Source: Novosphingobium mathurense
GTDB lineage: Bacteria > Pseudomonadota > Alphaproteobacteria > Sphingomonadales > Sphingomonadaceae
Direction: 5' to 3'
DNA: 64,000 bases
Assembly (NCBI RefSeq): GCF_900168325.1
Contig: NZ_FVZE01000003.1
Span: 1 to 64,000, forward strand
A program made the position numbers and the translations under genes. The notes below the pieces were generated by a model. It did no database searches. It was given only the letters and a program-made list of their open reading frames with translations, and was not told the DNA's origin. Position 1 is the stretch's first letter. Each line of letters starts with the position of its first letter. Below, piece after piece: positions 1 to 8,746 of this stretch.

Positions 1-258
1 GAAGTCACCCGGTTCGGGCAGGTCCTCTTCACGTGCCACGAACTGCCAGACGTAAGGCCACATGCGCTCGCGTTCGAGCTTCGCGAATTCCTCGCTGGTG
101 TAGCGCTCGGCGGGGATCGGGTCCGAGCCGCGATAGGTATAGCTCTCCTCGGTCAGGAAATCCGGAACCGTGCGTGAATCGAGAGCCATCAAACCGTTCC
201 AGTCGATGCCTTCGCTGCGCGCACTTCCGTAAGTCGGTTCGGGATCTCTCTCCGCCAT
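1..258 (-). CDS. Rieske aromatic-ring oxygenase alpha subunit, N-terminal part (runs off window)
   Basis: Eighty-six codons read from an ATG at 258 to the window edge without a stop. The segment PAERYTSEEFAKLERERMW followed by VWQFVAREEDLPEPGDF is the usual lead-in to the Rieske domain of ring-hydroxylating oxygenase alpha subunits, and the second Rieske protein in this window (5635-6870) has a parallel stretch (GGRYTSPDFHDLEREHV, then CAGRDEDLRKPGDY). The CxH/CxxH cluster ligands and catalytic iron site lie outside the window, so substrate class cannot be judged. The gene starts 19 bases after the upstream reductase on the same strand, so SDR, reductase and oxygenase probably form one minus-strand operon. 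Family assignment is good; function is open. Confidence 0.8.
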   Translation of the reverse strand, partial: MAERDPEPTYGSARSEGIDWNGLMALDSRTVPDFLTEESYTYRGSDPIPAERYTSEEFAKLERERMWPYVWQFVAREEDLPEPGDF

Positions 259-277
259 TTTCCGTTGTTTCCTTGCG

Positions 278-1304
278 TCAGGCAATCTTCACAAGCTTGC
301 GACCCTTCACCCCACCGTGGAAACCGGCGAGCGCGGCAGCGGGTACGGTCTCGAAGCCTTCCGAAACATCGAGCCATTCGCGAATGCGCCCCTCGATCAG
401 CCAGCGGGCGAGACGCTCGCGCCCCTCCTCCCACAAGTCGACGTGATCGAAATAGAAGAAGCCGCGCATCGTCAGCGAACTCATCGCCATGTAGATGTGG
501 TTGTAGATAGGCTCCGGCTTTGCGCCGTAATGCGCAGTGCCACCGCAGATCAGCACCTGTCCGTAGTGCCGCATGTTGACGAGCGCAGCATCAAGCAGCG
601 GTCCGCCGACATTGTCGAAGAACAGGTCCACGCCTCCGGGGCAGGCCCGGGCGATCTGGCCGGCCAAGTCGTCCGCCTTGTAGTCGACCATGGCATCGAA
701 CCCGTTTTCGAGCGCGGCAGCGCACTTCTCCGGCCCCCCGGCGATGCCCACCGGACGCGCGCCGAATATGGGGACCAGTTGCCCGGCAATCGAGCCAATC
801 CCGCCCGAAGCGCCCGAGACCAGAACGGTATCGCCGGGACGCGGCCGGGTGAAACGGGCCAGTCCCAGCCAGGCGCAAACCCCGCTCATTCCCAGCGTCA
901 CGAGGCCACTGGCCGTGGCCACGCCATCGGGAATGCGCTGGAGCGGCACGCCCATGTGGTCCGTCCCGTCACTGAGCGAATAGTCCGCCCAGTCGAGGAA
1001 GCCGGTCACGCGCGTGCCTTCGGGCCAATCGGCATTGCGGCTTTCGACGACCGTTCCGGCAATCCCCCCCCCGCATTGTCGTGCCGGGGGCGAGCGGATC
1101 GAACTTGCCCGGCATGCCGCGCACCCAGGCGTGGTTCATGGCATCGGGCGAAAAGTACTCGGCCCGCACCAGCACCTGCCCTTCGCCGACTTCGGGCACG
1201 TCCCCCTCGCCGCGCTCGAAGTGGCCGCGCACCAGCGCCATGCCGCCAGCGGTATCGTCGTTGGGCTTGCCCACCTGCCAGAGGCGGTTCGTGACATTGC
1301 GCAT
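278..1304 (-). pseudogene. NADP-dependent medium-chain reductase, frameshifted at a 9-C run
   Basis: The product reads as a zinc-free MDR of the curcumin reductase/quinone oxidoreductase type. The N-terminal part (RLWQVGKPNDDTAGGM, then GEGQVLVRAEYFSPDAMNHAW) starts at an ATG at 1304 behind AGGAGG and runs to MRGG. The remainder (TGFLDWADYSLSD, the Rossmann segment VLVSGASGGIGSIAGQL, and a C-terminal GGVKGRKLVKIA) lies in another frame. The frames meet at nine consecutive C on the plus strand (1064-1072); eight would join them as MRGGIAGTVVESRNADWP, the expected family sequence. Both halves are otherwise intact, so this is a very recent mutation, a phase-variable tract or a sequencing error. 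It sits 16 bases after the SDR gene and 19 before the Rieske gene. Confidence 0.8.
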
Positions 1305-1320
1305 CGCTGCCTCCTAGCGA

Positions 1321-2115
1321 TCAGGGCAGCGTGTGCATGCCGCCTTCAAGCATCATGGTCTGGCCGGTGATGTAGTCCGACCCCGGGCTCGCGAGGAACA
1401 CCGCAAGCGGTCCGGCATCGCGTTCGGGATCGCCGAGCCGACGCATCGGGATCTTCTCCTTCAGGGCCTCGACGAATTCGGGCCGAGCCTGCTTCCACTT
1501 GTCGAAGGCACGCGTTTCCAGCGCGGGATTGATGATATTGACGTTGATCCCGTACTGCCCCCACTCACGCGCGGCGGTGCGGGAAAGGGCACGGATCGCC
1601 TCCTTGGTGGCGTTGTAGCAGGTATTGCCCTCGAACCCGATCTGGCCCGAACTTGACGCAAAGTTGATGACCTTGCCCCAGCCGGCCTTCTTCATGTGCG
1701 GGAAGCAGGCCTTCATGAACCACAGGCTGGCCGTCGCGCCGGTGCGGAAAGTATATTCCCACTCGTCCTCGTCGGTATCCTCGCAGGCGACGAAGACGGT
1801 CGAGGGCTGGGGATCGGCCTCGGTGCCGAACCCTTGCGAATTGTTGACGAGGATATGGACGGTGCCGAAGGTTTCGACCGCCTTGTCGACGCAGGCCATG
1901 ACCTCGTCCCGGTGCCCGACATCGCAGGCGACCCCAATCGCGGTCCCGCCGGCATCGACGATTTCCCGGGCCACGCGTTCGACCGTAGCGGGCGTGCGCG
2001 AAGCCACCACGACTTTAGCCCCGGCGGCGCCATAGGCGAGCGCGATAGCCCGTCCAATTCCGCGTCCCGCGCCAGTGACGATCGCAACCTTGTCCTGAAG
2101 AACCTTGCCTTCCAT
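1321..2115 (-). CDS. Short-chain dehydrogenase/reductase
   Basis: A 264-residue classical SDR. The cofactor motif TGAGRGIG lies near residue 14, the NNSQG segment takes the place of the usual NNAG, and the catalytic region has FASSSG with YNATK. The C-terminal GGMHTLP is usual for the family. I chose the ATG at 2115 (EGKVLQDKVAIVTG) because GGGAAGGGAAG sits just upstream and this matches family length; an in-frame upstream ATG at 2154 would add 13 residues. It is the first gene of a minus-strand operon with the MDR reductase and Rieske oxygenase, so it probably oxidises an alcohol or dihydrodiol formed from an aromatic substrate. The substrate is not identifiable. Confidence 0.85.
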   Translation of the reverse strand: MEGKVLQDKVAIVTGAGRGIGRAIALAYGAAGAKVVVASRTPATVERVAREIVDAGGTAIGVACDVGHRDEVMACVDKAVETFGTVHILVNNSQGFGTEADPQPSTVFVACEDTDEDEWEYTFRTGATASLWFMKACFPHMKKAGWGKVINFASSSGQIGFEGNTCYNATKEAIRALSRTAAREWGQYGINVNIINPALETRAFDKWKQARPEFVEALKEKIPMRRLGDPERDAGPLAVFLASPGSDYITGQTMMLEGGMHTLP

Positions 2116-2210
2116 CGCTTCCCTTCCCATTGCTGCGCGGCATCGACGTGCCACGCTTGCTTTTCGTGCCGGTTTCAGGAGCAGATTGCTCTTGCCCTGT
2201 ACTGGACGAT

Positions 2211-2228
2211 ACTATCCTATATTATAGT
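2211..2228. promoter_or_regulatory. Inverted repeat between SDR operon and TetR gene
   Basis: ACTAT and ATAGT arms flank eight AT-rich bases inside the 200-base divergent intergenic region. Placement between a TetR-type regulator and the operon it probably controls suggests an operator or overlapping -10 region. The arms are short, so this is tentative. Confidence 0.35.
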
Positions 2229-2315
2229 TTGGCGATCTACCCTATTGGCCCCGACAGCCGAGCAGGCCATAAAGAGGAGACACGACGATAGTGACGAAAA
2301 AAAAGGACATTTTGA

Positions 2316-3029
2316 GTGCCTGAGGTAGCTCTGGTCGATCGGATCGGCGAATATGCGACGGATCGCAGGGGCCGGAAACTGAGCAAAAATCGTCTGCTGC
2401 GACGTGCGATGATCATGCGCCAGACGCTCCTTCTTGTCGCAGAACGCGGGTACGATGCCGTCACTGTCGACGAACTGGCCGCAGCCGGCGGCGTCACCAA
2501 GAAGACGCTTTACGACATCTACGGCAGCAAACAGGCTCTGGTCGCGCAGGCGGTTGCCCTGCGCCTCGACACGCTGATCGGCAATTTCGAGGAGATGCTG
2601 TCGGGCGACGGGCTTGCCCGCCTGATCACCATTGTCGAACAGACCTGCCGCGCCGTGCTCGACACTCCCGAGCTGTCGCGCGCGCTGGCGCCACGGCTCG
2701 TCAGTTCCGCCGACGAATTCCACCTGACGGCCTTCTTCGAACGCCTCCACCGCCAGGCCATTGCCCAGATGAAGGCGGAGAAGCTCATTCAGCCCTGGGT
2801 CAACGTGGACTTCACCGCGCGCTCGATGATGTTCGACCAGATCGCGGTGCAGAACATGTGGGCTGGCGGCAATATCAGGGACGAAGACTATACGGGCTTC
2901 GCGCTGCTGGGCGCGCTGCGCATCGTCACGCCGCTGGCGCGTGCTTCGCTTCGCAAGGATCTCGTCGAAAATGTCCGCAAGCTCCAGTCCGAGCTGAGCT
3001 ACGGACAGGAGCTTGCGGCAGAGAACTGA
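2316..3029 (+). CDS. TetR/AcrR-family transcriptional regulator
   Basis: A 237-residue protein with an N-terminal TetR DNA-binding domain: AMIMRQTLLLVAERGYDAVT, the helix-turn-helix VDELAAAGGVTKKTLYDIYG, then SKQALVAQAV. The C-terminal ligand domain is not diagnostic. The start is a GTG at 2316, 8 bases after AAGGA; the coding sequence is open from there and the HTH begins about 25 residues in. It is divergent from the SDR-reductase-Rieske operon and convergent with the TonB receptor gene, so the likely target is the shared 2116-2315 promoter region. Confidence 0.85.
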   Translation: MPEVALVDRIGEYATDRRGRKLSKNRLLRRAMIMRQTLLLVAERGYDAVTVDELAAAGGVTKKTLYDIYGSKQALVAQAVALRLDTLIGNFEEMLSGDGLARLITIVEQTCRAVLDTPELSRALAPRLVSSADEFHLTAFFERLHRQAIAQMKAEKLIQPWVNVDFTARSMMFDQIAVQNMWAGGNIRDEDYTGFALLGALRIVTPLARASLRKDLVENVRKLQSELSYGQELAAEN

Positions 3030-3072
3030 CGGGCGGCGGGGCCCAAGGGAGGAGTAACCCCGCCTTGCGCCA

Positions 3073-5370
3073 TCAGAATTCGATGCCGAACGAAGCGCCG
3101 AAGACGCGTGGCTCGCGCGGCACCGCGTAGTGCCAGAGGTTCGGGTAAGCTGCGACCGCAAAGGAGAACGAAGGCCCGCGATCATCCAGAACATTGCGCA
3201 CGAAGCCCGTCACGCGCGCTTTGGCGCCCGTTTCATTCATCGGGAAGACCGCCGAGATGCTCAGATCGACGAGGTTCTGCGGATCGGACCGGACGCGCGG
3301 GTCATTGCGGGGCACAATGAACGGCACGTCGCTCGCCCCCTCCGTCAAGAGCTGACCGTAGAGCGCCGGATCGGGCGCGATCTGCTGGTCGTAAGCCGCG
3401 ATGTAACGATAGCCCGCCGACAGGGTCACATCGACCTGCCCGACCGGAATCGTGTAGTCGCCATTGACCGAAACCGTCCATTTCGGGGCGAAGATCGGAT
3501 CGACGGCCGAATAATCGAGCGGGCGCAGGAACACGCTGCCATCCGCCTGGGTTATCGGCTGGCCAATGATGAAGCCCTTGAACTTGCTGTCGGTATAACC
3601 GAGCGCCGCACGCAGGTTGAGGCGGTCGATCGGCTCGATGGCCAGATCCGCCTCGATGCCCTTGATCTTGGCCCCGGCGGCATTGACCACGATCGTCTCG
3701 TTGCCCTGGGCATTGGCCGCAGTGATGACGCTGCTTTGCTGGATGTCCTTGTAGTCGGTGTAGAAGGCGGCAACGTTGAAGGTCATCCGGCCGTCCCACC
3801 ACTTGGTCTTGGCGCCCACTTCGAAGCTGTCGACCGTTTCGGGGTCGTAGGGCGTGCTGGCCGAGAACGGTGTGCCGGCGCGGCCGCTGAAACCACCGGA
3901 GCGATAGCCGCGCGACCAGGTGCCATAAAGCATGACCGCGTCATTCGGACGCCAGTCGAGCGTCACCTTTGGCGTGAACTTGCTCCAGCTTTCGCTGACC
4001 GGATCGGTCAGGATCAACGGGAAACGATAGCGCTTCCTGTCATGCGTATAGCGCCCGCCGCCCGAAAGACGGACAGTGTCGAGAAGCTGCCAGTTGAAAT
4101 CGACAAAGCCCGCGTAGCTTTCCGAATGACCGATCGCGTGAATGCCACCCGCTGGCGCACCGAAGACAGTCGTCGTCTGGTCCAGCTCGTAATCGCTCTC
4201 GAAGTAATAGAGACCCGCAACATAGTCGAAGCCGTTGAACAGGTCGCCGGCGAAGCGCAGCTCCTGGCTGAACTGCTTGTAGGTCTGCGGGCGGTCGGCG
4301 ATGAACAGGCCGTTGGTGCCGATGTCGAAAACGACATGCTCGCGGCTCTTGCGGTAGGACGTCACCGAGGTGATGTCGACCGGCCCGGTGTTCCAGTCCA
4401 CATTGAGCGTGGCCGCCTTGGCCTTGTAAAAACCGGGAGAATCGATGCCCTTGTAGACGGTGTAGATGTCATCGGTCAGGTTGCCGCCGCAGGCGCCCGC
4501 TGGCACGAAATTGCAGAAGGCATCGCCCGGGATCATCGTCGAGCCCATGTAGGATTCGAACTTCTGGTCCTGCTTTTCGAGCGTCAGGATCATGTCCAGC
4601 GAGCTGTTCGGCCTGAAGCGGATCGCCGCACCGTAATTCTCGGTATTGCTCGCGCCCAGGTTCTGGCGGGTCAGGTAGTGCTTCTGGTAGCCATCGGTCT
4701 GCTGGTGGAACTCGAACAGCTTCACACCCAGCTTGTCTTCGATCAGGGGGACGTTCAGCACGCCCTTGAATCCGAAGGTCCCGTAGCTGGACACGCTTGC
4801 CTCGCCCTTGCCGCTGAAGGTCATTGTCGGCTTGGTGCGCTGGATGGTGATGACGCCGGCAATCGTGTTGCGGCCGAACAGGGTGCCTTGTGGACCGCGC
4901 AGGACTTCGATGGAATCGATGTCGAAGAAGTCGAGGTACTGACCGGTCGATGTGCCGATATAGACATCGTCGACATAGATGCCGACGGCCGGATCGAAGC
5001 TCTTTTCGACGTCGGCAAAGGCGATGCCGCGGATCGAAATGTTGGCGGCCGAAGAACCGGTCGGCTGCTGCGTGATCAGCAGGTTGGGCGCGGTGCCCTG
5101 CAGATCGCCGATATCGAGCGTGCCCTTGGCCTCGAGCTGGGCGGGCTGGATCGCAGTGATCGCCACAGGCGTATTCTGCAACGTTTCGCTGCGACGGCGC
5201 GCCGTCACGATTATGGCGCCCAGTTCCCCGCCTGTACTGGCTTCCGAGGTCTTCGCCTGATCCCCGGCTTGATCTTGCGCGGCGGCGGGCGCAGCCCATG
5301 CGATCGCCGCAAGGGCCGCTGCTCCCGAAAGGGTTGCACGGCGAGATTTCGAGATTGTGCCAATCATCAT
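3073..5370 (-). CDS. TonB-dependent outer-membrane receptor
   Basis: A 765-residue receptor with a signal peptide ending near AAPAAAQD and a TonB-box-like stretch (GAIIVTARRR). The plug domain has the usual landmarks: NTPVAITAI, APNLLITQQPTG, SIRGIAFADVEKSFDPAVGIYVDDVYIG and VLRGPQGTLFGRNTIAG. The beta-barrel ends in aromatic Phe (FGASFGIEF), the outer-membrane sorting signal. Either of two adjacent ATG codons (5370 or 5367) could be used; AGGAG lies 4 or 7 bases upstream. It is divergent from the Rieske gene at 5635, with a 264-base shared control region. By analogy with other sphingomonad receptors it may take up an aromatic or lignin-derived compound; the ligand is unknown. Confidence 0.92.
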   Translation of the reverse strand: MMIGTISKSRRATLSGAAALAAIAWAAPAAAQDQAGDQAKTSEASTGGELGAIIVTARRRSETLQNTPVAITAIQPAQLEAKGTLDIGDLQGTAPNLLITQQPTGSSAANISIRGIAFADVEKSFDPAVGIYVDDVYIGTSTGQYLDFFDIDSIEVLRGPQGTLFGRNTIAGVITIQRTKPTMTFSGKGEASVSSYGTFGFKGVLNVPLIEDKLGVKLFEFHQQTDGYQKHYLTRQNLGASNTENYGAAIRFRPNSSLDMILTLEKQDQKFESYMGSTMIPGDAFCNFVPAGACGGNLTDDIYTVYKGIDSPGFYKAKAATLNVDWNTGPVDITSVTSYRKSREHVVFDIGTNGLFIADRPQTYKQFSQELRFAGDLFNGFDYVAGLYYFESDYELDQTTTVFGAPAGGIHAIGHSESYAGFVDFNWQLLDTVRLSGGGRYTHDRKRYRFPLILTDPVSESWSKFTPKVTLDWRPNDAVMLYGTWSRGYRSGGFSGRAGTPFSASTPYDPETVDSFEVGAKTKWWDGRMTFNVAAFYTDYKDIQQSSVITAANAQGNETIVVNAAGAKIKGIEADLAIEPIDRLNLRAALGYTDSKFKGFIIGQPITQADGSVFLRPLDYSAVDPIFAPKWTVSVNGDYTIPVGQVDVTLSAGYRYIAAYDQQIAPDPALYGQLLTEGASDVPFIVPRNDPRVRSDPQNLVDLSISAVFPMNETGAKARVTGFVRNVLDDRGPSFSFAVAAYPNLWHYAVPREPRVFGASFGIEF

Positions 5371-5583
5371 GCCACTCCTCTTCCCATGAATTTTCTATGT
5401 TCTTCGCCCGATCGTATGTGCCGGACCGTAGAACTCTAACGCAGTTTATTTTTGATTGCGATTGTGCAATTCATGCCAGCCACCGGAAACTTGCTCATCT
5501 ATTCATTTCGATAGTGGAGCCGGACGGCATCTTGAGGTTCCATCACCTCTCGTGCGCGAATTATAAAATATAATATTTTCAGT

Positions 5584-5599
5584 CACTTAATTTTAAGTG
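5584..5599. promoter_or_regulatory. CACTTAA-TT-TTAAGTG palindrome upstream of Rieske gene
   Basis: Perfect 7-2-7 inverted repeat about 35 bases upstream of the Rieske ATG, directly after an AT-rich stretch (5560-5578) that could hold a -10 element. It lies in the divergent region shared with the TonB receptor gene and is a good candidate operator. No cognate regulator is obvious. Confidence 0.5.
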
Positions 5600-5634
5600 C
5601 AAAAAGCGCCGGATCAACGCAAGAGGAGAGATTG

Positions 5635-6870
5635 ATGTCTGGCAGCATTTATGACGAAGTCGAAAAGGTCATCGATTTCGAGTCTGCACGCGTCGGACCG
5701 CGTTCCGATTTTCCTCCCCTCCCCGAAATTCCGGGTGGCCGCTACACCAGCCCGGACTTCCACGATTTGGAACGCGAGCACGTGCTTTCGAAAAGCTGGG
5801 TCTGTGCCGGACGCGACGAGGACTTGCGCAAGCCGGGCGACTATCGCCTGTGGGACCGGCTAGGCGTGCCGCTGCTCCTGATCCGCGGGAAGGACGACAA
5901 GCTGCGGGCCTTCTACAATACGTGCCGCCACCGCGGCGCGCCGGTGGTGCGAGACAGCAGCGGCAACACCAGACTTTTGCGCTGTCAGTACCACAGCTGG
6001 TCCTACGGCCTCGACGGCAAGCTCAAGGGCGTTCCCGATGAGCGCGACTTTCCCTGCCTCAACAAGGCCGATCGCGGCCTGATCGAAGCCTCCTGCGACA
6101 CCTGGGGCGGCTGGGTATTCGTCAATCTCGATCGCGACGCACAGCCCCTGATGGACTACCTGGGCCCTATCGTGTCCGAACTCGATTGCGTGGGGATGGA
6201 AAAGCTGCGCACCATCCACGTGCAGGACTACCCGATCGCCTGCAACTGGAAGGTGGCGATGGACGCCTTCCTGGAAGTCTATCACATCAACACCATCCAC
6301 CCGACCAATGCCGGCATCATGCTGGACAGCAAGGCGGCCGCGATGGGACTGTTGGAAGGCGGCCATTCGCGCATGGCGACACGCAAGAGAATGAACGAGG
6401 GCCTCAACTTCGTGGAATTCGAGGGCGCGCCTGACATCCCCTCGATGCCGGACTTCTACCGCCTCAACAACGTCGCCTACATGATGTTCCCCAACCTGAT
6501 CACGCCGGTCGAGCCCACCGGCTTTCCCATCCTGCTCTTCTGGCCGGACGGGGTCGGTCACTGCACGATGCAGGCTATCTACGTCGCGCCGGACTGGGGC
6601 GAAGGCGAGCGTCCCGCCTTCTGGGATCGCTTCCTGCCGATCTTCCACGATGTCCTGCAGGAAGACATGATGAACCTCGGCCCCATCCAGCGCAGCCTGG
6701 AATCCGGGGGCTTCACCGGCATGATGATCAATTACCAGGAGCGCCGGATCTACTGGTTCCACGAAGAAGTGGACCGGTGCATCGGCCCCGGACGCGTGCC
6801 TGCGGGGCTGGCGGTCGAACAACTTCTGGAACCTTTCGTCGAGCAGCCGCTCAGCGAAGCCGCGGAGTGA
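5635..6870 (+). CDS. Rieske non-heme iron oxygenase, alpha subunit
   Basis: A 411-residue oxygenase component of an aromatic ring-hydroxylating or O/N-demethylating system. The Rieske [2Fe-2S] site is C97-R-H99 and C117-QY-H120. The catalytic mononuclear iron site is D210...H217-x4-H222 within DAFLEVYHINTIHPTN, with the bridging Asp position preserved. I chose the ATG at 5635, five bases after GAGGAG; an in-frame TTG at 5632 is less likely. No ferredoxin, reductase or beta subunit lies next to it, so electrons must come from elsewhere or from the neighbouring reductases. The VOC-family gene follows within a few bases, as if in one operon. Family confidence is high; substrate is unknown. Confidence 0.93.
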   Translation: MSGSIYDEVEKVIDFESARVGPRSDFPPLPEIPGGRYTSPDFHDLEREHVLSKSWVCAGRDEDLRKPGDYRLWDRLGVPLLLIRGKDDKLRAFYNTCRHRGAPVVRDSSGNTRLLRCQYHSWSYGLDGKLKGVPDERDFPCLNKADRGLIEASCDTWGGWVFVNLDRDAQPLMDYLGPIVSELDCVGMEKLRTIHVQDYPIACNWKVAMDAFLEVYHINTIHPTNAGIMLDSKAAAMGLLEGGHSRMATRKRMNEGLNFVEFEGAPDIPSMPDFYRLNNVAYMMFPNLITPVEPTGFPILLFWPDGVGHCTMQAIYVAPDWGEGERPAFWDRFLPIFHDVLQEDMMNLGPIQRSLESGGFTGMMINYQERRIYWFHEEVDRCIGPGRVPAGLAVEQLLEPFVEQPLSEAAE

Positions 6871-6875
6871 AGGGA

Positions 6876-7454
6876 ATGGGCATGAAGCGCGCTTTTTTCC
6901 AACAGGCCTATTTCGTCCGCAGCATCGACGAGGCAGCCCGCAAGTGGTCCGACGCCTTCGGTGCCGGCCCCTTCTGCATGGTGCGCCATCACCACTGCGA
7001 CGAGTTCACCTATCGCGGCACAGCCGAGGAGGCGGACGTTTCCTATGCTTTCGGCTACCTTGGCGACCAGATGATCCAGTTCATCGAACAGCACGACGAC
7101 CATAACTCGATCTATCGCGACATGTTCGCCAAGGGCGAGGAAGGCTTTCACCATGTCGCCTATCTCGTGTCCGACTTTGCGGCGGAGCGCCAGCGCTGGC
7201 TCGACATGGGCTTCGAACTTGCGACCGAACTCTACGCTGACGAGGTGAACGCAGCCTACTTCGATACGCGCGCGCTCAATGGCGTGTTCACCGAAATCCA
7301 CGGCGACCCGCCGCACATCATGGGCCTCTTCGCCCACTGGAAACGGCTGCACGACGCGCGCAATGCGGACACGCCCGCGAGTTACGAAATGGAAGACCTC
7401 TCCTTCTTCCAGCGCGCGCCGCTGCTGCCCAAGCACGAGCCCGCCAGGGCCTGA
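6876..7454 (+). CDS. VOC-superfamily (glyoxalase/bleomycin-resistance fold) protein
   Basis: A 192-residue protein with the beta-alpha-beta-beta-beta fold signature of vicinal-oxygen-chelate proteins. It opens with QQAYFVRSIDEAARKWSDAFGAGPF, and has a metal-ligand-like GFHHVAYLVSDFAAERQRWLDMGFEL and a closing FTEIHGDPPHIMGLF. This pattern is common in proteins beside aromatic oxygenases in sphingomonads. The start could be ATG 6876 or ATG 6882; AGGGA at 6871 fits the latter better. It starts 5-11 bases after the Rieske stop, so co-translation is likely. It could be an isomerase, a lyase or a ring-fission-like enzyme; none can be chosen from sequence alone. Confidence 0.75.
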   Translation: MGMKRAFFQQAYFVRSIDEAARKWSDAFGAGPFCMVRHHHCDEFTYRGTAEEADVSYAFGYLGDQMIQFIEQHDDHNSIYRDMFAKGEEGFHHVAYLVSDFAAERQRWLDMGFELATELYADEVNAAYFDTRALNGVFTEIHGDPPHIMGLFAHWKRLHDARNADTPASYEMEDLSFFQRAPLLPKHEPARA

Positions 7455-7612
7455 CTCCGGCAAACCTGCACATTGGGCGCCGGGTACCGGACGCTTGGCC
7501 GTCCGGCACCCGGCGTTCGTCATGCGCAGCACTCGCGCAGCTTGACCGGGCCTGACGCTGCAGGCCGGGCAGACAATCTTGAACCTTGTGCTTTCCCTGC
7601 CTCGCCCTTATT

Positions 7613-7627
7613 GTATCCCAGGAATAC
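7613..7627. promoter_or_regulatory. GTAT-N7-ATAC element upstream of ferB-like gene
   Basis: The sequence GTATCCCAGGAATAC lies 72 bases upstream of the ferB-like start. The same arms and spacing recur at 9268-9282 and 9392-9406, in front of the ferA remnant and the aldehyde dehydrogenase. The shared spacer core CAGG at two sites supports a common operator. Confidence 0.6.
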
Positions 7628-7699
7628 ACAAAGTTACTGCCCGGACCAATGGGGGCAGACCAACGCAAGAACACAAGACAAGTAACAGGAGCCTGCCTG

Positions 7700-8554
7700 A
7701 TGTCAGAAACCGAAAACGAAGCCGATACCGTCACCTTCACCGTCGATCACGGCATCGCATGGGTCTATTTTTCACGTCCCGCGAAGCGCAACGCGATGAG
7801 CCCCAAGCTCAACCGCCGCATGATGGCGGTGCTGGATGAACTGGAGTTCCGCGAGGACGTGGGCGTGGTCGTATTGGGCGGCGAAGGCTCGGCGTGGTCG
7901 GCCGGCATGGATCTCAAGGAATACTTTCGCGAAACCGAAGCGAACGGCCTGCGCGGTGTGCGCAAGTCGCAGAGCGAGAGCTACGGCTGGTTCCGCCGCC
8001 TGCGCTGGTTCCAGAAGCCGACGATCGCGATGGTCAACGGTTGGTGCTTCGGTGGCGGTTTCGGCCCGCTCTTCGGGTGCGACCTGGCGATCACCGCCGA
8101 CGAGGCGAAGTTCGGCCTTTCCGAAATCAACTGGGGCATCCTGCCAGGTGGCGGCGTGACCAAGGTCGTGGTCGACCTTCTGCCGATGCGCGATGCCATG
8201 TGGCTGACCCTGACCGGGGAACTGATCGACGGCAAGCAGGCCGCGGCGATGCGCCTCGTCAATGAGAGCGTGCCGCTGGACCGCCTCAAGGCGCGCACCG
8301 AGGACGTCGCGCGCATGCTGCTCGAAAAGAACCCGGTCACGCTCAAGTTCGCCAAGGATGCGGTGCGCCGCGTCGGGCTGATGACCTACGACGAAGCCGA
8401 AGATTATCTCGTGCGCATGCAGGAAGCCTGCAACTTCCATGACAAGACCGAAGGCCGCAAGGAAGGCATTCGCCAGTTCATCGACGAGAAGAGCTACAAG
8501 CCAGGCCTCGGCGCCTACGACAAGTCCCGGGCAGCGGCAGCGACCGAGGGCTGA
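7700..8554 (+). CDS. ferB: Feruloyl-CoA hydratase/lyase (hydroxycinnamoyl-CoA hydratase-lyase)
   Basis: A 284-residue crotonase-fold protein. The segments SAWSAGMDLKEYFRE, KPTIAMVNGWCFGGGFGPL and FGLSEINWGILPGGG mark hydroxycinnamoyl-CoA hydratase-lyases, which convert feruloyl-CoA into vanillin and acetyl-CoA. Y75, the oxyanion glycines 118-120, E142 and Y237 sit where the Pseudomonas enzyme, as I recall it, has its catalytic residues; the Ser after GGGF is Gly here. The start is an ATG at 7700 with AACAGGAG eight bases upstream; upstream in-frame codons lie in the promoter. A hairpin (8678-8707) follows the gene, then a convergent ferA-like remnant. Vanillin would be handed to the aldehyde dehydrogenase at 9500. 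Confidence 0.9.
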   Translation: MSETENEADTVTFTVDHGIAWVYFSRPAKRNAMSPKLNRRMMAVLDELEFREDVGVVVLGGEGSAWSAGMDLKEYFRETEANGLRGVRKSQSESYGWFRRLRWFQKPTIAMVNGWCFGGGFGPLFGCDLAITADEAKFGLSEINWGILPGGGVTKVVVDLLPMRDAMWLTLTGELIDGKQAAAMRLVNESVPLDRLKARTEDVARMLLEKNPVTLKFAKDAVRRVGLMTYDEAEDYLVRMQEACNFHDKTEGRKEGIRQFIDEKSYKPGLGAYDKSRAAAATEG

Positions 8555-8677
8555 CGAACCTCTCTCCGGTCGGGACCTGGCGCACCATCCTCTCGCCAAT
8601 TGGCCGCCAAACGGACCGGAACTGCGTCTTGGGCGGGACTTCGATCCCTGACCACATCCCGTCCGGCGCATACTGAA

Positions 8678-8707
8678 AGGCCCTGCCCGGCGATGCGGGC
8701 AGGGCCT
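8678..8707. terminator. Hairpin after ferB-like gene
   Basis: A 12-base perfect stem (AGGCCCTGCCCG and its complement) with a six-base loop lies 123 bases after the ferB stop and 39 bases beyond the end of the convergent ferA remnant. There is no strong T run on either strand, so it may serve as a two-way terminator of modest strength. Confidence 0.6.
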
Positions 8708-8746
8708 ATTATCTTGCGGTCCGGGGCAAAGGGGCCGCCTGGCGGA

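Noticed and set aside
317..1294. Long plus-strand frame opposite the reductase
   Set aside because: It mirrors the codon pattern of the minus-strand reductase, has no recognisable domain and no ribosome site.
3130..5439. 769-codon plus-strand frame opposite the TonB receptor
   Set aside because: A shadow of the receptor in high-GC DNA; its text shows no domain and its composition (His, Arg, Val, Asp rich) is that of antisense frames.
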